A stretch of 64,000 nucleotides of DNA. Origin: Acidimicrobiales bacterium (GTDB lineage Bacteria; Actinomycetota; Acidimicrobiia; Acidimicrobiales; Iamiaceae). Where the stretch lies: the NCBI GenBank assembly GCA_030447445.1, contig JAUJOW010000001.1, positions 88,411 to 152,410 on the forward strand. Reading direction: 5' to 3'. Under the pieces are notes generated by a model that was not told the DNA's origin, did not search any database, and worked only from the letters and a program-made list of their open reading frames with translations. The position numbers were made by a program, and so were the translations under genes. Of the stretch, positions 53,945 through 63,283 are shown piece after piece; position 1 is the first letter of the stretch, and every line of letters starts with the position of its first letter.

Positions 53945-54780
53945 CTACCCGATGGTTGGAGTAGGAGTCGGCGAGCTGGCCGACGGCGCCGTCGTCGCAT
54001 CGGGGCCGGCGATGGCGGTGCGCTCGGGGTCCGGGATGGGCCGAGGAGCGTGGCGTTCGATGCGGTCGAAGAGGTGGTCGAAACCGGCGTCCATGGCGGT
54101 GATCGTCGCCCGGTAGGAGCGGACGCCGAGGGTCGTGGCTCCGAGGATCGTCAAGGCGCTTCCCGATACACCGAAGAGCTCGGTGGACTCCATCCCGGGA
54201 TCCGGCACGGCCATCCCCAACCAGAGGGCAGCGGCGCCGAAACCGGCGACCACCAACACCTGTGTAGGCCCTGTTACGAGACGCGACGGGAACACGAGCC
54301 GCCCTAGCACTCTGATCCGCACCGATCCGTCCGGTTGATCGACCACCGTTGCCCGCAGGTCCTGCAGCGGGAGGAAGGGACGGCCGCGCCGCCCCACGAG
54401 CGCGCGGTTCAGGGCGGCGGCCACCCCTTGGTGGCGAGACCAGGTCACCACCTCACCGGATCGCGTTCGAGTGGTGAGGAGGTTGTGCTGCGCGACGTCA
54501 TCGATGATGTTGATGGCGCTCTCGCTGTCGCCTCGCACGATCCGTGAACTGCTGACGAAGCCCCATCGGAGGCTCGGTGCGCCGGCGGCGTGGCCACCAC
54601 TTCGGATCTCGGCGACGGCGGCCCGGACCGACTCTGGCGATAGCCGACCTCTCGCCCCACGTCCTCAAGGTCCGCTGCCGTCAGGCCCTCACGAGTCCCG
54701 GCGCCGAGCGAGTCGAGCTCGGCCGCCCGCCGGAACACCGCCGCCGCCTCGTCGGGGCTGACACGATCCGGCAGAGGCAT
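53945..54780 (-). pseudogene. Membrane protein with N-terminal SHOCT-like helical domain, frameshifted
   Basis: The N-terminal 46 codons from ATG 54780 read SPDEAAAVFRRAAELDSL and GLTAADLEDVGREVG, a domain seen in small bacterial membrane proteins. The domain then continues only in another frame (LSPESVRAAVAEIRSGG), followed by SRHQGVAAALNRAL, two membrane spans (VLVVAGFGAAALWLGM, VSGSALTILGATTLGV) and a Thr/Pro-rich tail ending at 53945. The switch is near 54640. A single indel would restore one protein of about 278 residues. It could be real decay, a sequencing error or slippage. Confidence 0.7.
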
Positions 54781-54805
54781 GCGGCTCTCCTGGCGAATGG
54801 GCTCC

Positions 54806-55909
54806 TCAGCCTACGCGGTCGTTCCGGGCGTGCTTGGCGAGGGCGCCGGAGAGGCAGAGCAGCACGCCGGCGATGGGAACCAGGATGAGGCCGATACCGA
54901 TGGCGGCGGTGTCGTTGTCGCTGCCGGTCACGCTCACGATGTCGACCACCGAGTACACGAGGGTGACCACCCCCAGGACGACCAGGCCGAGCCGCAGGAT
55001 GATGTGGCGGACGCCGGCGACGAGCAGCGCACCAAGAGCGAGTGCGACGATGCCCACGCCCAGCAGGACCTTGGCGTCGTCGCTGGCCGAGAAGCCGTTG
55101 GTGACCTCGTCGGAGGTGCGGACCCACGGGGTGAACACGCCGACGATGAGCAGCACAGCCCCGGCCAGTGCGATGATGCCGGGCACGAGGTTGCCGCCCT
55201 TGGCCTTCTGTGGGGGCGCACCACCGATCTGCCCGGCCGACCATGCGCCGGGCGGCGGCTGCCCAGGTTGCTGCCACTGCGGCTGCGGCTGGCTCGGCGA
55301 CTGCCACTGGGGTTGGGTCGGGGGCTGAGGCTGCGGTCGCGGCGGCGCCTGGGGTTGTTGCCACGGTGCCGCCGGTGGCGCCGCCGGCGGGACGGCCTGG
55401 GTCGGCTGCTGCCACGCCGGTGCGGGCGCAGCCGGCGCCCATTGCGGGGCACCACCGCCCGGGCCCCCGGGACCACCTGCTCCCGGCGGGGGTGGCGGGG
55501 AGGTGCCGCCGCCGGGAGGGTACGGCGAGGGGGGCGGACCCGACGGAGCGGGAGAAGGGCCTGGCGGCGGGCCACCTGCGCTCGGGGGCGGCGGCGGTGG
55601 GCTCGCGGCGCCGGGTGCTGGCCCCGGCGAGCCGGACGGACCGGCGGCACCCGGCGGGGGCGGCGGCGGGGCGGGAGGGCCACCGACGGTGAAGCTGCGG
55701 GTCGCGTTGACATCGTCGCTGGCCGCCGATCCGGGGCGGTCGACGGTCGTGGGGTCCTGGGTCGGCGCCTCGGGCGGCCCCTGACCCGACACCGAGGTGG
55801 CACCGGCGGGTGCTCCGGCGCCGGTCGGCGACGGGGTGCCGCACTGGGTGCAGAATTGCGCCTGCGGCGGGATGACCGCATCACAGTTCGAACAGGTCAG
55901 CTCGCTCAA
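54806..55909 (-). CDS. Zinc-ribbon, Pro/Gln-rich membrane protein
   Basis: This 367-residue protein starts with a zinc ribbon (CSNCD...FCTQCG). A long Pro/Gly/Gln-rich region (about 50-215) follows, then about four membrane spans (NLVPGIIALAGAVLLIVGV, LLGVGIVALALGALLVAG, LVVLGVVTLVYSVV, GIGLILVPIAGVLL). No catalytic motif is visible. The TTG at 55909 is chosen because GGAGG lies five bases upstream and the product begins at LSELTCSNCD; the frame is open further upstream without a better start. The tail region lies in tandem-repeat-like DNA. Confidence 0.8.
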   Translation of the reverse strand: MSELTCSNCDAVIPPQAQFCTQCGTPSPTGAGAPAGATSVSGQGPPEAPTQDPTTVDRPGSAASDDVNATRSFTVGGPPAPPPPPPGAAGPSGSPGPAPGAASPPPPPPSAGGPPPGPSPAPSGPPPSPYPPGGGTSPPPPPGAGGPGGPGGGAPQWAPAAPAPAWQQPTQAVPPAAPPAAPWQQPQAPPRPQPQPPTQPQWQSPSQPQPQWQQPGQPPPGAWSAGQIGGAPPQKAKGGNLVPGIIALAGAVLLIVGVFTPWVRTSDEVTNGFSASDDAKVLLGVGIVALALGALLVAGVRHIILRLGLVVLGVVTLVYSVVDIVSVTGSDNDTAAIGIGLILVPIAGVLLCLSGALAKHARNDRVG

Positions 55910-56027
55910 GGTCGCCTCCGGTGCCGAGGGGTCTGCAACGCGCCCATTGTCGCCTGTCGGCGCCCGTGACGTGAACCGAGCCGGCAGTGTCGCACTCCGC
56001 GCAGAGCCTGCGTGCGGCCGGCTCGCG

Positions 56028-56543
56028 TCAGTCGTCCTCCTGGTCCTCCGCGTCATCCCCGCCCTTGTCGCCCTTGTCGCCCTTGTCGCCGCCGTTGCCC
56101 GGACCCTGGCCTCGACCCCCCTCCTCGTCGGAGGGCAGCGGGGGCTGGGTGGTCGGTGCGGCGGTCGTCGGCGGACCGGTCGGAGGCGAGACGGTGGACG
56201 GCGGGACGGTGGACGGTGGAGCCGCGCCTGGGGTCGTCGTGGTGGTGGTCGTCGAGGTGGCCGCGATCGACGCCAACCGGCGCTCCACCTCGTCGACGCC
56301 CCGCCGGATCCGGGCGGCGCCGTCCTCGCTCAGGTCCCCGCTCTCCTCGAGGTCGGACACCTCGCTGCGGATGGCGCTGATCCGCGCCCGAGCGCCGGCC
56401 ACGTCACCGGCCGTGGCGGCCACGCGCAGCTCGCGCACCGGCCCGGCCAGCGCCCGCTCCGCTTCGAGCGACACGTCGGCCTCGGTGGCGCCGCAAGCGG
56501 TGAGCACCACCGCTGCGATCACGACCGCCACCAGCCGCCTCAC
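56028..56543 (-). CDS. Lipoprotein with collagen-like GDK tail
   Basis: This 171-residue protein has a lipobox Cys (VVLTACGAT), a short helical domain (about 20-95, SLEAERALAGPVRELRVAA), a Thr/Pro linker, and a hydrophilic tail. The tail contains GDKGDKGDKGG encoded by three 9-bp repeats (56062-56088). The helical region is unrecognised. The GTG start overlaps the stop of the Ser/Thr kinase (GTGA), so it is cotranslated with the kinase. It may be a surface partner or substrate, by position only. Confidence 0.75.
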   Translation of the reverse strand: MRRLVAVVIAAVVLTACGATEADVSLEAERALAGPVRELRVAATAGDVAGARARISAIRSEVSDLEESGDLSEDGAARIRRGVDEVERRLASIAATSTTTTTTTPGAAPPSTVPPSTVSPPTGPPTTAAPTTQPPLPSDEEGGRGQGPGNGGDKGDKGDKGGDDAEDQEDD

Positions 56544-57682
56544 GAGCGCACCGCCTCTTCCAACTGGCGTAGGGCCCGGTCGAGGTCGGGAGGCAGGGTG
56601 TCGCTGCCCCCTCCCCCCGGGGTGACGGTGGTGGACGGGCCCGGTCCAAGGTCACCGCCACCGTCGTCGCCGATGACGACCAGCGCCAGCAAGGCGACGA
56701 GCGCCACGGCGAGGACGGCTGCCGCCACCGCCACGACCGGCCGTCGGCGAACCGCCGCCGGCACCACCTCGGTGGCTTTGGCCAGTGGCACCGTGCGGGC
56801 CTGAGCCCCGTCGCTGCCGGCCAGCGCCGTGGCCCCGCCGGAGAGGGCGGCGGCCATCTCAGGGGCGCTGCGGAACCGGTGGGCTGGATCCTTGGCCATG
56901 GCCCGGGCGATGGCCGCCGACAGGTCGGGGTCGATTCCTGGCCGGACGTCGGCGACCGGCGGTGGCTCCGTCACCTGGACGGCGTGCACGACGGCACCTG
57001 GGGACTCGCCGGTGAACGGCACGCGGCCGGTGATGGCTTCGTACAGCACCACGCCCAAGGCGTAGAGGTCGCTTTGAGGCGTGGCCGGGTGGCCGTGGAG
57101 CCGCTCGGGAGGGAGGTAGGCGGTGGTGCCGACGACCATGCCGGTGCTGGTGCGCTGCGACGACTCGGTGCTCTTGGCGATGCCGAAGTCGGCGACCTTC
57201 GGGGTGCCCCCGGCGTCCAGGAGGATGTTGGCCGGCTTGATGTCTCGATGGAGGATGCCGAGGTCGTGCGCTGCTCCCAGGGCGCCGAGCACGGCGGTGG
57301 CGAGCCGACGAGCCCGTTCCGGGTCCACCTGGCCGACGGCGATCTCGTCGGCCAGGGTGCGGCCCGGGAGGCACTCCATCACGATGTACGCCGCCCCGTC
57401 GTGCTCGCCGGTATCGAACACCGTCACGGCGTTGGGGTGGCTCAACCGGGCGGCGGAACGGGCCTCGTCCTCGAAGCGGCGGCGACCGTCGAGCCCGTCG
57501 GCAACGTCGGCCCTCAGGAACTTGATGGCCACGTCCCGGCCGAGACGACGGTCGTGTGCTCGGCGGATCTGACCCATGCCGCCCGTGCCGATGACCGGTC
57601 CCAGCTCGTAGCGGCCGGCCAAGACCTCGGGTGCGGCCACCCCGTCCACCCGGTCGTCCTTCCCGGCTCGATCCTGGCTCAT
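56540..57682 (-). CDS. Membrane-anchored Ser/Thr protein kinase
   Basis: This 380-residue PknB-type kinase has a Gly loop IGTGGMG (31-37), Lys54 in VAIKFL, catalytic HRDIKPAN (Asp147), DFGIAK (165-170) and GTTAYLPPERL. It has one membrane span (about 305-335). The extracellular part is short and Pro/Thr/Gly-rich with no PASTA repeats, so it probably does not bind muropeptides. It phosphorylates Thr/Ser. The FHA protein at 17 kb could read its product. ATG 57682 overlaps the putA stop (ATGA). Confidence 0.93.
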   Translation of the reverse strand: MSQDRAGKDDRVDGVAAPEVLAGRYELGPVIGTGGMGQIRRAHDRRLGRDVAIKFLRADVADGLDGRRRFEDEARSAARLSHPNAVTVFDTGEHDGAAYIVMECLPGRTLADEIAVGQVDPERARRLATAVLGALGAAHDLGILHRDIKPANILLDAGGTPKVADFGIAKSTESSQRTSTGMVVGTTAYLPPERLHGHPATPQSDLYALGVVLYEAITGRVPFTGESPGAVVHAVQVTEPPPVADVRPGIDPDLSAAIARAMAKDPAHRFRSAPEMAAALSGGATALAGSDGAQARTVPLAKATEVVPAAVRRRPVVAVAAAVLAVALVALLALVVIGDDGGGDLGPGPSTTVTPGGGGSDTLPPDLDRALRQLEEAVRS

Positions 57683-60660
57683 GCGTCGGGGGCGAAGCCC
57701 TGCCGCAACGTGTTCTCGGTCACCGTCCGCGGGTCGAGGAACTGGAGCAGGTAGTCGGGTCCGCCGGCTTTGGAGCCGACGCCGGAGAGCGCGTAGCCGC
57801 CGAAGGGCTGCCGGCCCACCACGGCGCCGGTGATCGAACGGTTGACATAGACGTTGCCCGCCTGCAGCTCGGCCGTGGCACGGGCGATGTGGTGCGGCGA
57901 CCGGGAGTGGATGCCGGCGGTGAGCGCGTAGTCGGTGTCGTTGGCGAGGGCGATGGCCTCGTCGAGATCGGCCACCCGGAACACCGACACCACGGGGCCG
58001 AACAGCTCGTCCCGGGCGAGGGGCGAAGCCGGGTCGACGTCGGTGACGACGGTCGGGCCGACGTACCACCCGCCGTCGGGTACGTCGTGGCGGGCGAGGG
58101 CGACGGTGCCGTGGCGGCCGGCGTCGGCCACCGCAGCGGTGAGGCGCTCGTGGGCGTCGGAATCGATGACGGGACCGACCTGGGTCCCCATCGCCCGGGC
58201 GTGGCCCACGACGAGCTCGCGAGCGGCCTGCACGAAGCGGGGCACGACGGCGTCGTAGGCGTGGTCGACGACGATGAGGCGGGACAGCGCCGAGCACTTC
58301 TGCCCGGCGTAGGCGAAGGCCGAGTCGATGGCGGCCGGCACCACCTGGTCCGGGTCGACGTCACCGTCGACGACGAGGGCGTTCTTGCCTCCCATCTCGG
58401 CCACCACCCGCTTGACGTGGCGCTGGCCGGGGCGGTGGCGGGCGGCCGACTCGTTGATGGCCAGACCCACCTCCCGCGAACCGGTGAAGACCACGAAGGA
58501 CACGTCGGGGTGCTCGACGAGCGGGATGCCGACGTCCTCGCCGTAGCCCGGCAGGAATCCCAGTACGCCCGCCGGCAGGCCGCCGGCGTGGAGCGCGTCG
58601 ACCAGGCAGGAGGCGATGGCCGGCGCCTGTTCGGCCGGCTTGAGGATGACGGGGTTGCCGGCCACGAGGGCGGCCACGGTCATGCCGGTGGGGATGGCCA
58701 GCGGGAAGTTCCACGGCGCGATCACGACGCCGACGCCCTTGCCCTGGTAGTCCAGGGCGTTGCGCTCCCCGGGCGGCGACTGCACCCTCGTGGCGGCGCC
58801 GGCGTCGAGGCGGAGCATCTCCCGGCCGTAGTACTCACAGAAGTCGATGGCCTCGCACACGTCGCCGTCGGCCTGGCTCCAGGGCTTGCCCACCTCGAAC
58901 ACCTCGAGGGCAGCGAGCTCGTCGCGCCGACTCCGCATCCACTCGGCGGCCCCGAAGCACACGGCGGCCCGGTCACGAGCCGAGGTGTCCCGCCACCGGG
59001 CGACGTTGGCCATCGCCACGGCGACGGCGGCGTCGGCCTCGGCGGCCCCGCACGCCGCCGAGCAGGCCACGACGGAGGCGAGGGCGCCGGGGTCGACCGA
59101 CTCGATCGAGCCCGCCGTCCGCACTGGCTCCCCGTCGATCCTCCCAGGGACGTCGATGGGGCGACGTCGGCCCGGTTCGGCGCCCTCGACGGCCACCGAG
59201 AAGGCGCTCCGGAGCGGGCGGCGGCGCCACTCCCGCACCGGCTCGGGTTCGTAGGGGGTGGGAGCGTCGACATCTGTGGCCGGGCGGCGGACCGGCTCGG
59301 GGGGCGGTGGGAGCTCCTCGACGACGGGGGCGGCGATGAGGTCCTCGAGGTCGGCGCCCTCGGCGAAACGGTGGCGGACGAACGACTCGTTCGAGGTGTT
59401 CTCGAGGAGGCGGCGGACCAGATAGGCCATGCCGGGCACGAGCTCGCCGACCGGGGCGTAGACCCGCAGGCGCAGGCCGAGACGGCGGATGGCGGCGTGC
59501 ATCGGCTCGGCCATGCCGTAGAGCATCTGGATCTCGTAGCCGTGGTCGGGGATGCCGCAGCGGCGGCCGTAGGTGATGGCGTAGGCCAGCGACCGCAGGT
59601 TGTGGCTGGCGAAGGCCGCCCGGACCTCGCCGTGGTGGTCGTGCAACAGCCGGGCGCAGCGCTCGTAGTTGGCGTCGGTCTCCGCCTTGCGGGCATAGAC
59701 CGGCACCGGCCAGCCGGCGGCCCGGGCGTGGACGGTCTCGGTGTCCCAGTACGCACCCTTCACGAGCCGCACCGTCACCGGTCGGCGCCGCGACGAGGAC
59801 CACGCGATGAGGTCGGCGAGGTCGTCCCGGCTGTCGCGCAGGTAGGCCTGGACGACGACGCCGGCGTCGAGGTCGGCGAACTCCTCTTCGCCGAGCAGGT
59901 TCCGGAACAGCGACAACGTGAGGTCCTTCACGTCGTAGTGCTCCATGTCGAAGTTCACCGTCGCCCCCCGGTCGCGAGCCAGCCGCAGGATGGGGCGGAG
60001 GCGCTCGGCGGCACCGGCCAGGCCCTCGGCTCGGGTGAGCGGCTCGTAGTGGGCGGCGAGGGCCGTCGGCTTGATGCTCACGTTGACCCTGGGGACGGGG
60101 CCGAGGTCGTCGGCCTCGAGGTGGTCGTCGGGGGCCCAGCCGGCGGCGTCGTCGCACAGGGCGAGGAGCATCTCCTCGACCCGGGCGGCGTAGCGATCAG
60201 CGTCGGGAGCGACGATGGTCTTCTCGCCGAGCAGGTCGACGGTGGCGGCGCTGCCCTGCTTCCACAACTGGTGCAGGCCGTGGACGGCCTCCTCGGGCGT
60301 CGTGCCCACGATGAACTGCTCGGCCATGCGGGCGATGTTGCGCCGGGCCACACGCGCCGACAGCGTCCGCCCGAAGGGCACGTGACCGGCCACGTCGATG
60401 CCGAGGTCGAGCGCCTTGGGCACGTCGTGGCCGTCGAAGTACTCGTTCAGGTGGCGGGCGGTGTCGGCGTCGTCGACCATGGCCGGGTATACGTCGACGA
60501 AGCGGAACAGCTGGGTCTTGAACGCCGGGCGGTCCATGGCCCAGTCGAGCATCCGCTCGCTCCACCACGACATCCGGAACACCTTCGATCGCTCACCGGC
60601 TCCGAGCTCGGCGATCCGTCGAGCGAGGACGGTGGTCTCGGTGTCGATGGTGGCCGGCAT
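57679..60660 (-). CDS. putA: Bifunctional proline dehydrogenase / 1-pyrroline-5-carboxylate dehydrogenase
   Basis: This 993-residue fused enzyme oxidises proline to glutamate. The N-terminal PRODH domain (about 20-450) has VNVSIKPTALAAHYEP, LVKGAYWDTET and YEIQMLYGMAEPM. The C-terminal P5CDH domain (about 500-990) has VIAPWNFPLAIPTGM, VFTGSREVG, EMGGKNALVV and catalytic Cys789 in GQKCSALSR. There is no N-terminal ribbon-helix-helix DNA-binding domain, so it is not an autorepressor. ATG 60660 starts PATIDTET. It is the promoter-proximal gene of the kinase operon. Confidence 0.95.
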   Translation of the reverse strand: MPATIDTETTVLARRIAELGAGERSKVFRMSWWSERMLDWAMDRPAFKTQLFRFVDVYPAMVDDADTARHLNEYFDGHDVPKALDLGIDVAGHVPFGRTLSARVARRNIARMAEQFIVGTTPEEAVHGLHQLWKQGSAATVDLLGEKTIVAPDADRYAARVEEMLLALCDDAAGWAPDDHLEADDLGPVPRVNVSIKPTALAAHYEPLTRAEGLAGAAERLRPILRLARDRGATVNFDMEHYDVKDLTLSLFRNLLGEEEFADLDAGVVVQAYLRDSRDDLADLIAWSSSRRRPVTVRLVKGAYWDTETVHARAAGWPVPVYARKAETDANYERCARLLHDHHGEVRAAFASHNLRSLAYAITYGRRCGIPDHGYEIQMLYGMAEPMHAAIRRLGLRLRVYAPVGELVPGMAYLVRRLLENTSNESFVRHRFAEGADLEDLIAAPVVEELPPPPEPVRRPATDVDAPTPYEPEPVREWRRRPLRSAFSVAVEGAEPGRRRPIDVPGRIDGEPVRTAGSIESVDPGALASVVACSAACGAAEADAAVAVAMANVARWRDTSARDRAAVCFGAAEWMRSRRDELAALEVFEVGKPWSQADGDVCEAIDFCEYYGREMLRLDAGAATRVQSPPGERNALDYQGKGVGVVIAPWNFPLAIPTGMTVAALVAGNPVILKPAEQAPAIASCLVDALHAGGLPAGVLGFLPGYGEDVGIPLVEHPDVSFVVFTGSREVGLAINESAARHRPGQRHVKRVVAEMGGKNALVVDGDVDPDQVVPAAIDSAFAYAGQKCSALSRLIVVDHAYDAVVPRFVQAARELVVGHARAMGTQVGPVIDSDAHERLTAAVADAGRHGTVALARHDVPDGGWYVGPTVVTDVDPASPLARDELFGPVVSVFRVADLDEAIALANDTDYALTAGIHSRSPHHIARATAELQAGNVYVNRSITGAVVGRQPFGGYALSGVGSKAGGPDYLLQFLDPRTVTENTLRQGFAPDA

Positions 60661-60730
60661 CGGCGCCAACCTACCGACGGTCCTACAGTCGGGCCCGTCG
60701 GCGAGTTGACCGGGACCCGAGGAGGCAGCG

Positions 60731-62281
60731 ATGAAGCAGCTGAGTGGGGTGGACGCCAGCTTCCTGTACATGGAGACGGCGACGACGTTCGGCCACGTCA
60801 GCGGGCTGTCGGTGTTCGAGCGGCCCGACGATCCGTCGTGGTCGGCCTATGAGGCGTTCCGGGCCAAGGTGGAGTCCCGCCTACCGATCCTGGAGCCGCT
60901 GCGCCGCCGGGTCGTCGAGGTGCCGCTCCAGCTCGACCACCCGTACTGGGTCGAGGACCCCGACTTCGACCTCGACTACCACGTGCGCGAGACCGCCGTA
61001 CCTCCCCCGGGCGACGAGCGTCGGCTCGCCGACCTCGTGGCCCGCCTCATCGCCCGTCCCCTCGACCGGCACCACCCGCTCTGGGAGGCGTGGGTCATCG
61101 AGGGCCTCTCCGACGGCCGCTTCGCCATCCTCACCAAGCTCCACCACGCCACCATCGACGGGGCGGCCGGGGCCGAGCTGATGACCATCCTCTTCGACGC
61201 CGAGCCACACCCCGACGAGCCGGCGGTGATCGACAGCCGCCGGCCCGAACCGATGCCCACCCCGGCCGAGGTGCTCGGCCGGGCGCTCACCGACGTCGTC
61301 CGCAAGCCGGGCAAGCTCATCCGCCTGCAGGTGCGCAGCGTCCGGGCCCTCGGCGAGCTCACCCGCAACCGGGGTCTCACCGGGCTGGCCGATCTGGCCC
61401 GCATCATCCCGAACCCGCTGGCCACCCGGCTCGGCCCGGGCCCCTCCCGTGAACCCGACCGGGCCCCGCCGCCGCCGACCACCGCCGCCCCGGCCACACC
61501 GTTCAACCGGGCCATCACCCCGCACCGCCGCCTCGCCCTGCGGTCGACCTCCCTCTCGGACGTCAAGGCCATCAAGAACGCCGCCGGCGCCACCCTCAAC
61601 GACGTGGTGATGGCCGTCTGCGCCGGCGCCCTCCGCGCCTACCTCGAGGGCCACGGACAGCTTCCCGACGAGCCGCTCGTGGCCATGGTCCCCGTGTCCA
61701 TCCGCACCGGGGCGGAGCAGGACAAGTGGACCAACCGCGTCTCGGCGGTGTTCCCCCCCATCCCCACCGACGAGCCCGACCCGCTGGCTCGCATCGCCAG
61801 GGTCCACGAGGCCATGGACGCGGCCAAGGACCGGTTCACGCTCCTCCCGGCCGACGTGATGACCGACTACTCCCAGTTCTCACCGCCGGCCCTGGCGTCC
61901 CGGGCGATGCGCCTCGCCACCCGGTTGCGGGTGGCCGACCGCATGCGGCCCCCGTTCAACCTCGTCATCTCCAACGTGCCGGGACCGCGGCACTCGCTGT
62001 ACCTGGCCTGCGCCGAGCTCCAGCAGTACTACCCGGTGTCGACCATCACCGAGGGACAGGGTCTCAACATCACGGTGCAGAGCTATCGGGACAACCTCGA
62101 CTTCGCACTGGTCGCCTGCCGGGAGCTGGTCCCCGACGTCGACCACCTCGCGGATCTGCTCCTGGACGAGATCGCCACGCTGGCCGAGGCCACCGGGGCG
62201 ACGGTGGCGCCGCCGACACCCGCCCCTCCCCCCCGGGCCCGACCTCGGGCCCGAGCCGGCGCCGGGCGTCGCCGGCGCTGA
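60731..62281 (+). CDS. Wax ester synthase / diacylglycerol acyltransferase (WS/DGAT)
   Basis: This 516-residue acyl-CoA-dependent acyltransferase makes wax esters or triacylglycerol. The catalytic HHATIDG motif (His138, His139, Asp143) is intact. NAAGATLNDVVMAVCAGAL and FNLVISNVPGP are the other signatures, and the N-terminal LSGVDASFLYMET is typical. ATG 60731 follows GAGGAGGCAGCG. The last 23 residues are Pro/Arg-rich and overlap the opposite-strand DUF2784 gene. It is divergent from putA, with 70 bases between the starts. Confidence 0.95.
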   Translation: MKQLSGVDASFLYMETATTFGHVSGLSVFERPDDPSWSAYEAFRAKVESRLPILEPLRRRVVEVPLQLDHPYWVEDPDFDLDYHVRETAVPPPGDERRLADLVARLIARPLDRHHPLWEAWVIEGLSDGRFAILTKLHHATIDGAAGAELMTILFDAEPHPDEPAVIDSRRPEPMPTPAEVLGRALTDVVRKPGKLIRLQVRSVRALGELTRNRGLTGLADLARIIPNPLATRLGPGPSREPDRAPPPPTTAAPATPFNRAITPHRRLALRSTSLSDVKAIKNAAGATLNDVVMAVCAGALRAYLEGHGQLPDEPLVAMVPVSIRTGAEQDKWTNRVSAVFPPIPTDEPDPLARIARVHEAMDAAKDRFTLLPADVMTDYSQFSPPALASRAMRLATRLRVADRMRPPFNLVISNVPGPRHSLYLACAELQQYYPVSTITEGQGLNITVQSYRDNLDFALVACRELVPDVDHLADLLLDEIATLAEATGATVAPPTPAPPPRARPRARAGAGRRRR

Positions 62282-62615
62282 CCAGGAAGCCGACCCACCC
62301 GACCACCACGAGGGCGGCGACCAGTCCCTGCAGCAGGGCGGCGTAGCGCTCGGGGTAGATCACCCCTTCGATGTAGCGATCGACGAAGCCGCCCGAGTAC
62401 CCGCCTTCCCCCGCCCGCTCCCGAAGGCCCTTCTCGAGGGGGGTGAGCGGGCAGTCCCAACCGATGGCCACGATGCCGACGCCGTAAGCCGCCGCCGCCA
62501 GGTGGGCCCAGATGATGCTCGGCCACCGCCAGGCCAGGAACCCGCCGACGGCGATGAACACGATGAAGGCGAGGTGAACGACGACCACGACGTCGGCCAG
62601 CACCGAGGGGATCAC
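62070..62615 (-). CDS. DUF2784 membrane protein
   Basis: This protein has about four spans and the DUF2784 signature: VLADVVVVVHLAFIVFI, GGFLAWRW, GWDCPLTPLEKGLRERAG and YSGGFVDRYIEGVIYPERY. The normal domain is about 120 residues, while this frame runs to 181. The extra C-terminal part is Pro/Arg-rich and antisense to the WS/DGAT 3' end (212 bases overlap). Its start GTG 62615 overlaps the stop of the TetR remnant (GTGA). Function unknown. Confidence 0.8.
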   Translation of the reverse strand: MIPSVLADVVVVVHLAFIVFIAVGGFLAWRWPSIIWAHLAAAAYGVGIVAIGWDCPLTPLEKGLRERAGEGGYSGGFVDRYIEGVIYPERYAALLQGLVAALVVVGWVGFLVSAGDARRRLGPEVGPGGEGRVSAAPPSPRWPRPAWRSRPGADPRGGRRRGPAPGRRPVRSRGCPDSSAP

Positions 62616-63160
62616 TGATCCTGACACTCGGTCCGACGGTACCGGTCGCCAACTTCGGCTTCGTTGCCATCCGGCATCGACGCCATGCCTGAGCGCGTCG
62701 CCCTCGCGGACGGCTCGCCGAACACCCAGTACCGAGACCTTCGGCGACTCGCCTCGGGATCGGTCCGGTTGGCGAAGCGGACCGACTCCTGCTGGTCGGC
62801 GCGGTCGCACACGAGGACGAGCACGGCGAAGCTGTCGGCCGCCGCACGAGGGTCCTCCAGGTCGAACCCGGCGTCGAACATCGCCCGGTACAGGTCGGGA
62901 TGGGCCAAGGCGTTGGCGAGGTAGGCGGTCCGCTCGAACGACACGAGGTCACGTCCGGGTTGCGGTGGTCTTCACCGTCGCCAGCTCCGCCGCAAGGTGG
63001 CCTTCTGTCCTGCTCTACGTGGCGCACGGTCGCCGCAGGCCGGCCATGCCATCGAAGTGCGTGTACACCGCCATCGTGGAGGCACCGGTTCCGGCCACCA
63101 GGGCGGCGAAGGGTCACCGGCTCTCGACGGGCGAGGATGGTCTCGGCGCCAGCTCGACGA
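62612..63160 (-). pseudogene. TetR-family regulator, decayed
   Basis: Reading the minus strand, GAETILARREPVTLRR appears in one frame. Then ALVAGTGASTMAVYTHF and DGMAGLRR, a textbook TetR helix-turn-helix, appear in another. Then SFERTAYLANALAHPDLY and RAMFDAGFDLEDPRAAA, the ligand-domain helices, appear in the original type of frame down to 62612. So there are at least two frame changes, and the first dozen residues with a start codon are missing. It ends normally, overlapping the DUF2784 start. Confidence 0.8.
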
Positions 63161-63174
63161 GCGCACGGCGCCGG

Positions 63175-63283
63175 CGCTGGGGCAGGCGGCTCCTTCGACG
63201 ATGTCGCCAAGACCACGATCTACCTCGTGGACCGGAGACCGGAGAAGATGGCGGCGCTCGGCGAAGGGGTCAGTTCGGCATAA
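63175..63283 (+). pseudogene. 3' fragment of a RidA-family gene
   Basis: The plus-strand frame ends GGSFDDVAKTTIYLVD then RRPEKMAALGEGVSSA and a stop. This matches the C-terminal part of RidA/YjgF deaminases (xxSFDDVVKTTxYLVD). The N-terminal three quarters are missing. The fragment meets the TetR remnant head to head: both divergent genes have lost their 5' ends. Nothing else readable lies from 63284 to 63378. Confidence 0.7.

Noticed and set aside
57631..60852. A 1073-codon plus-strand frame antisense to putA
   Set aside because: Low-complexity His/Val/Gly composition typical of an antisense shadow. PutA active-site motifs on the minus strand are intact.
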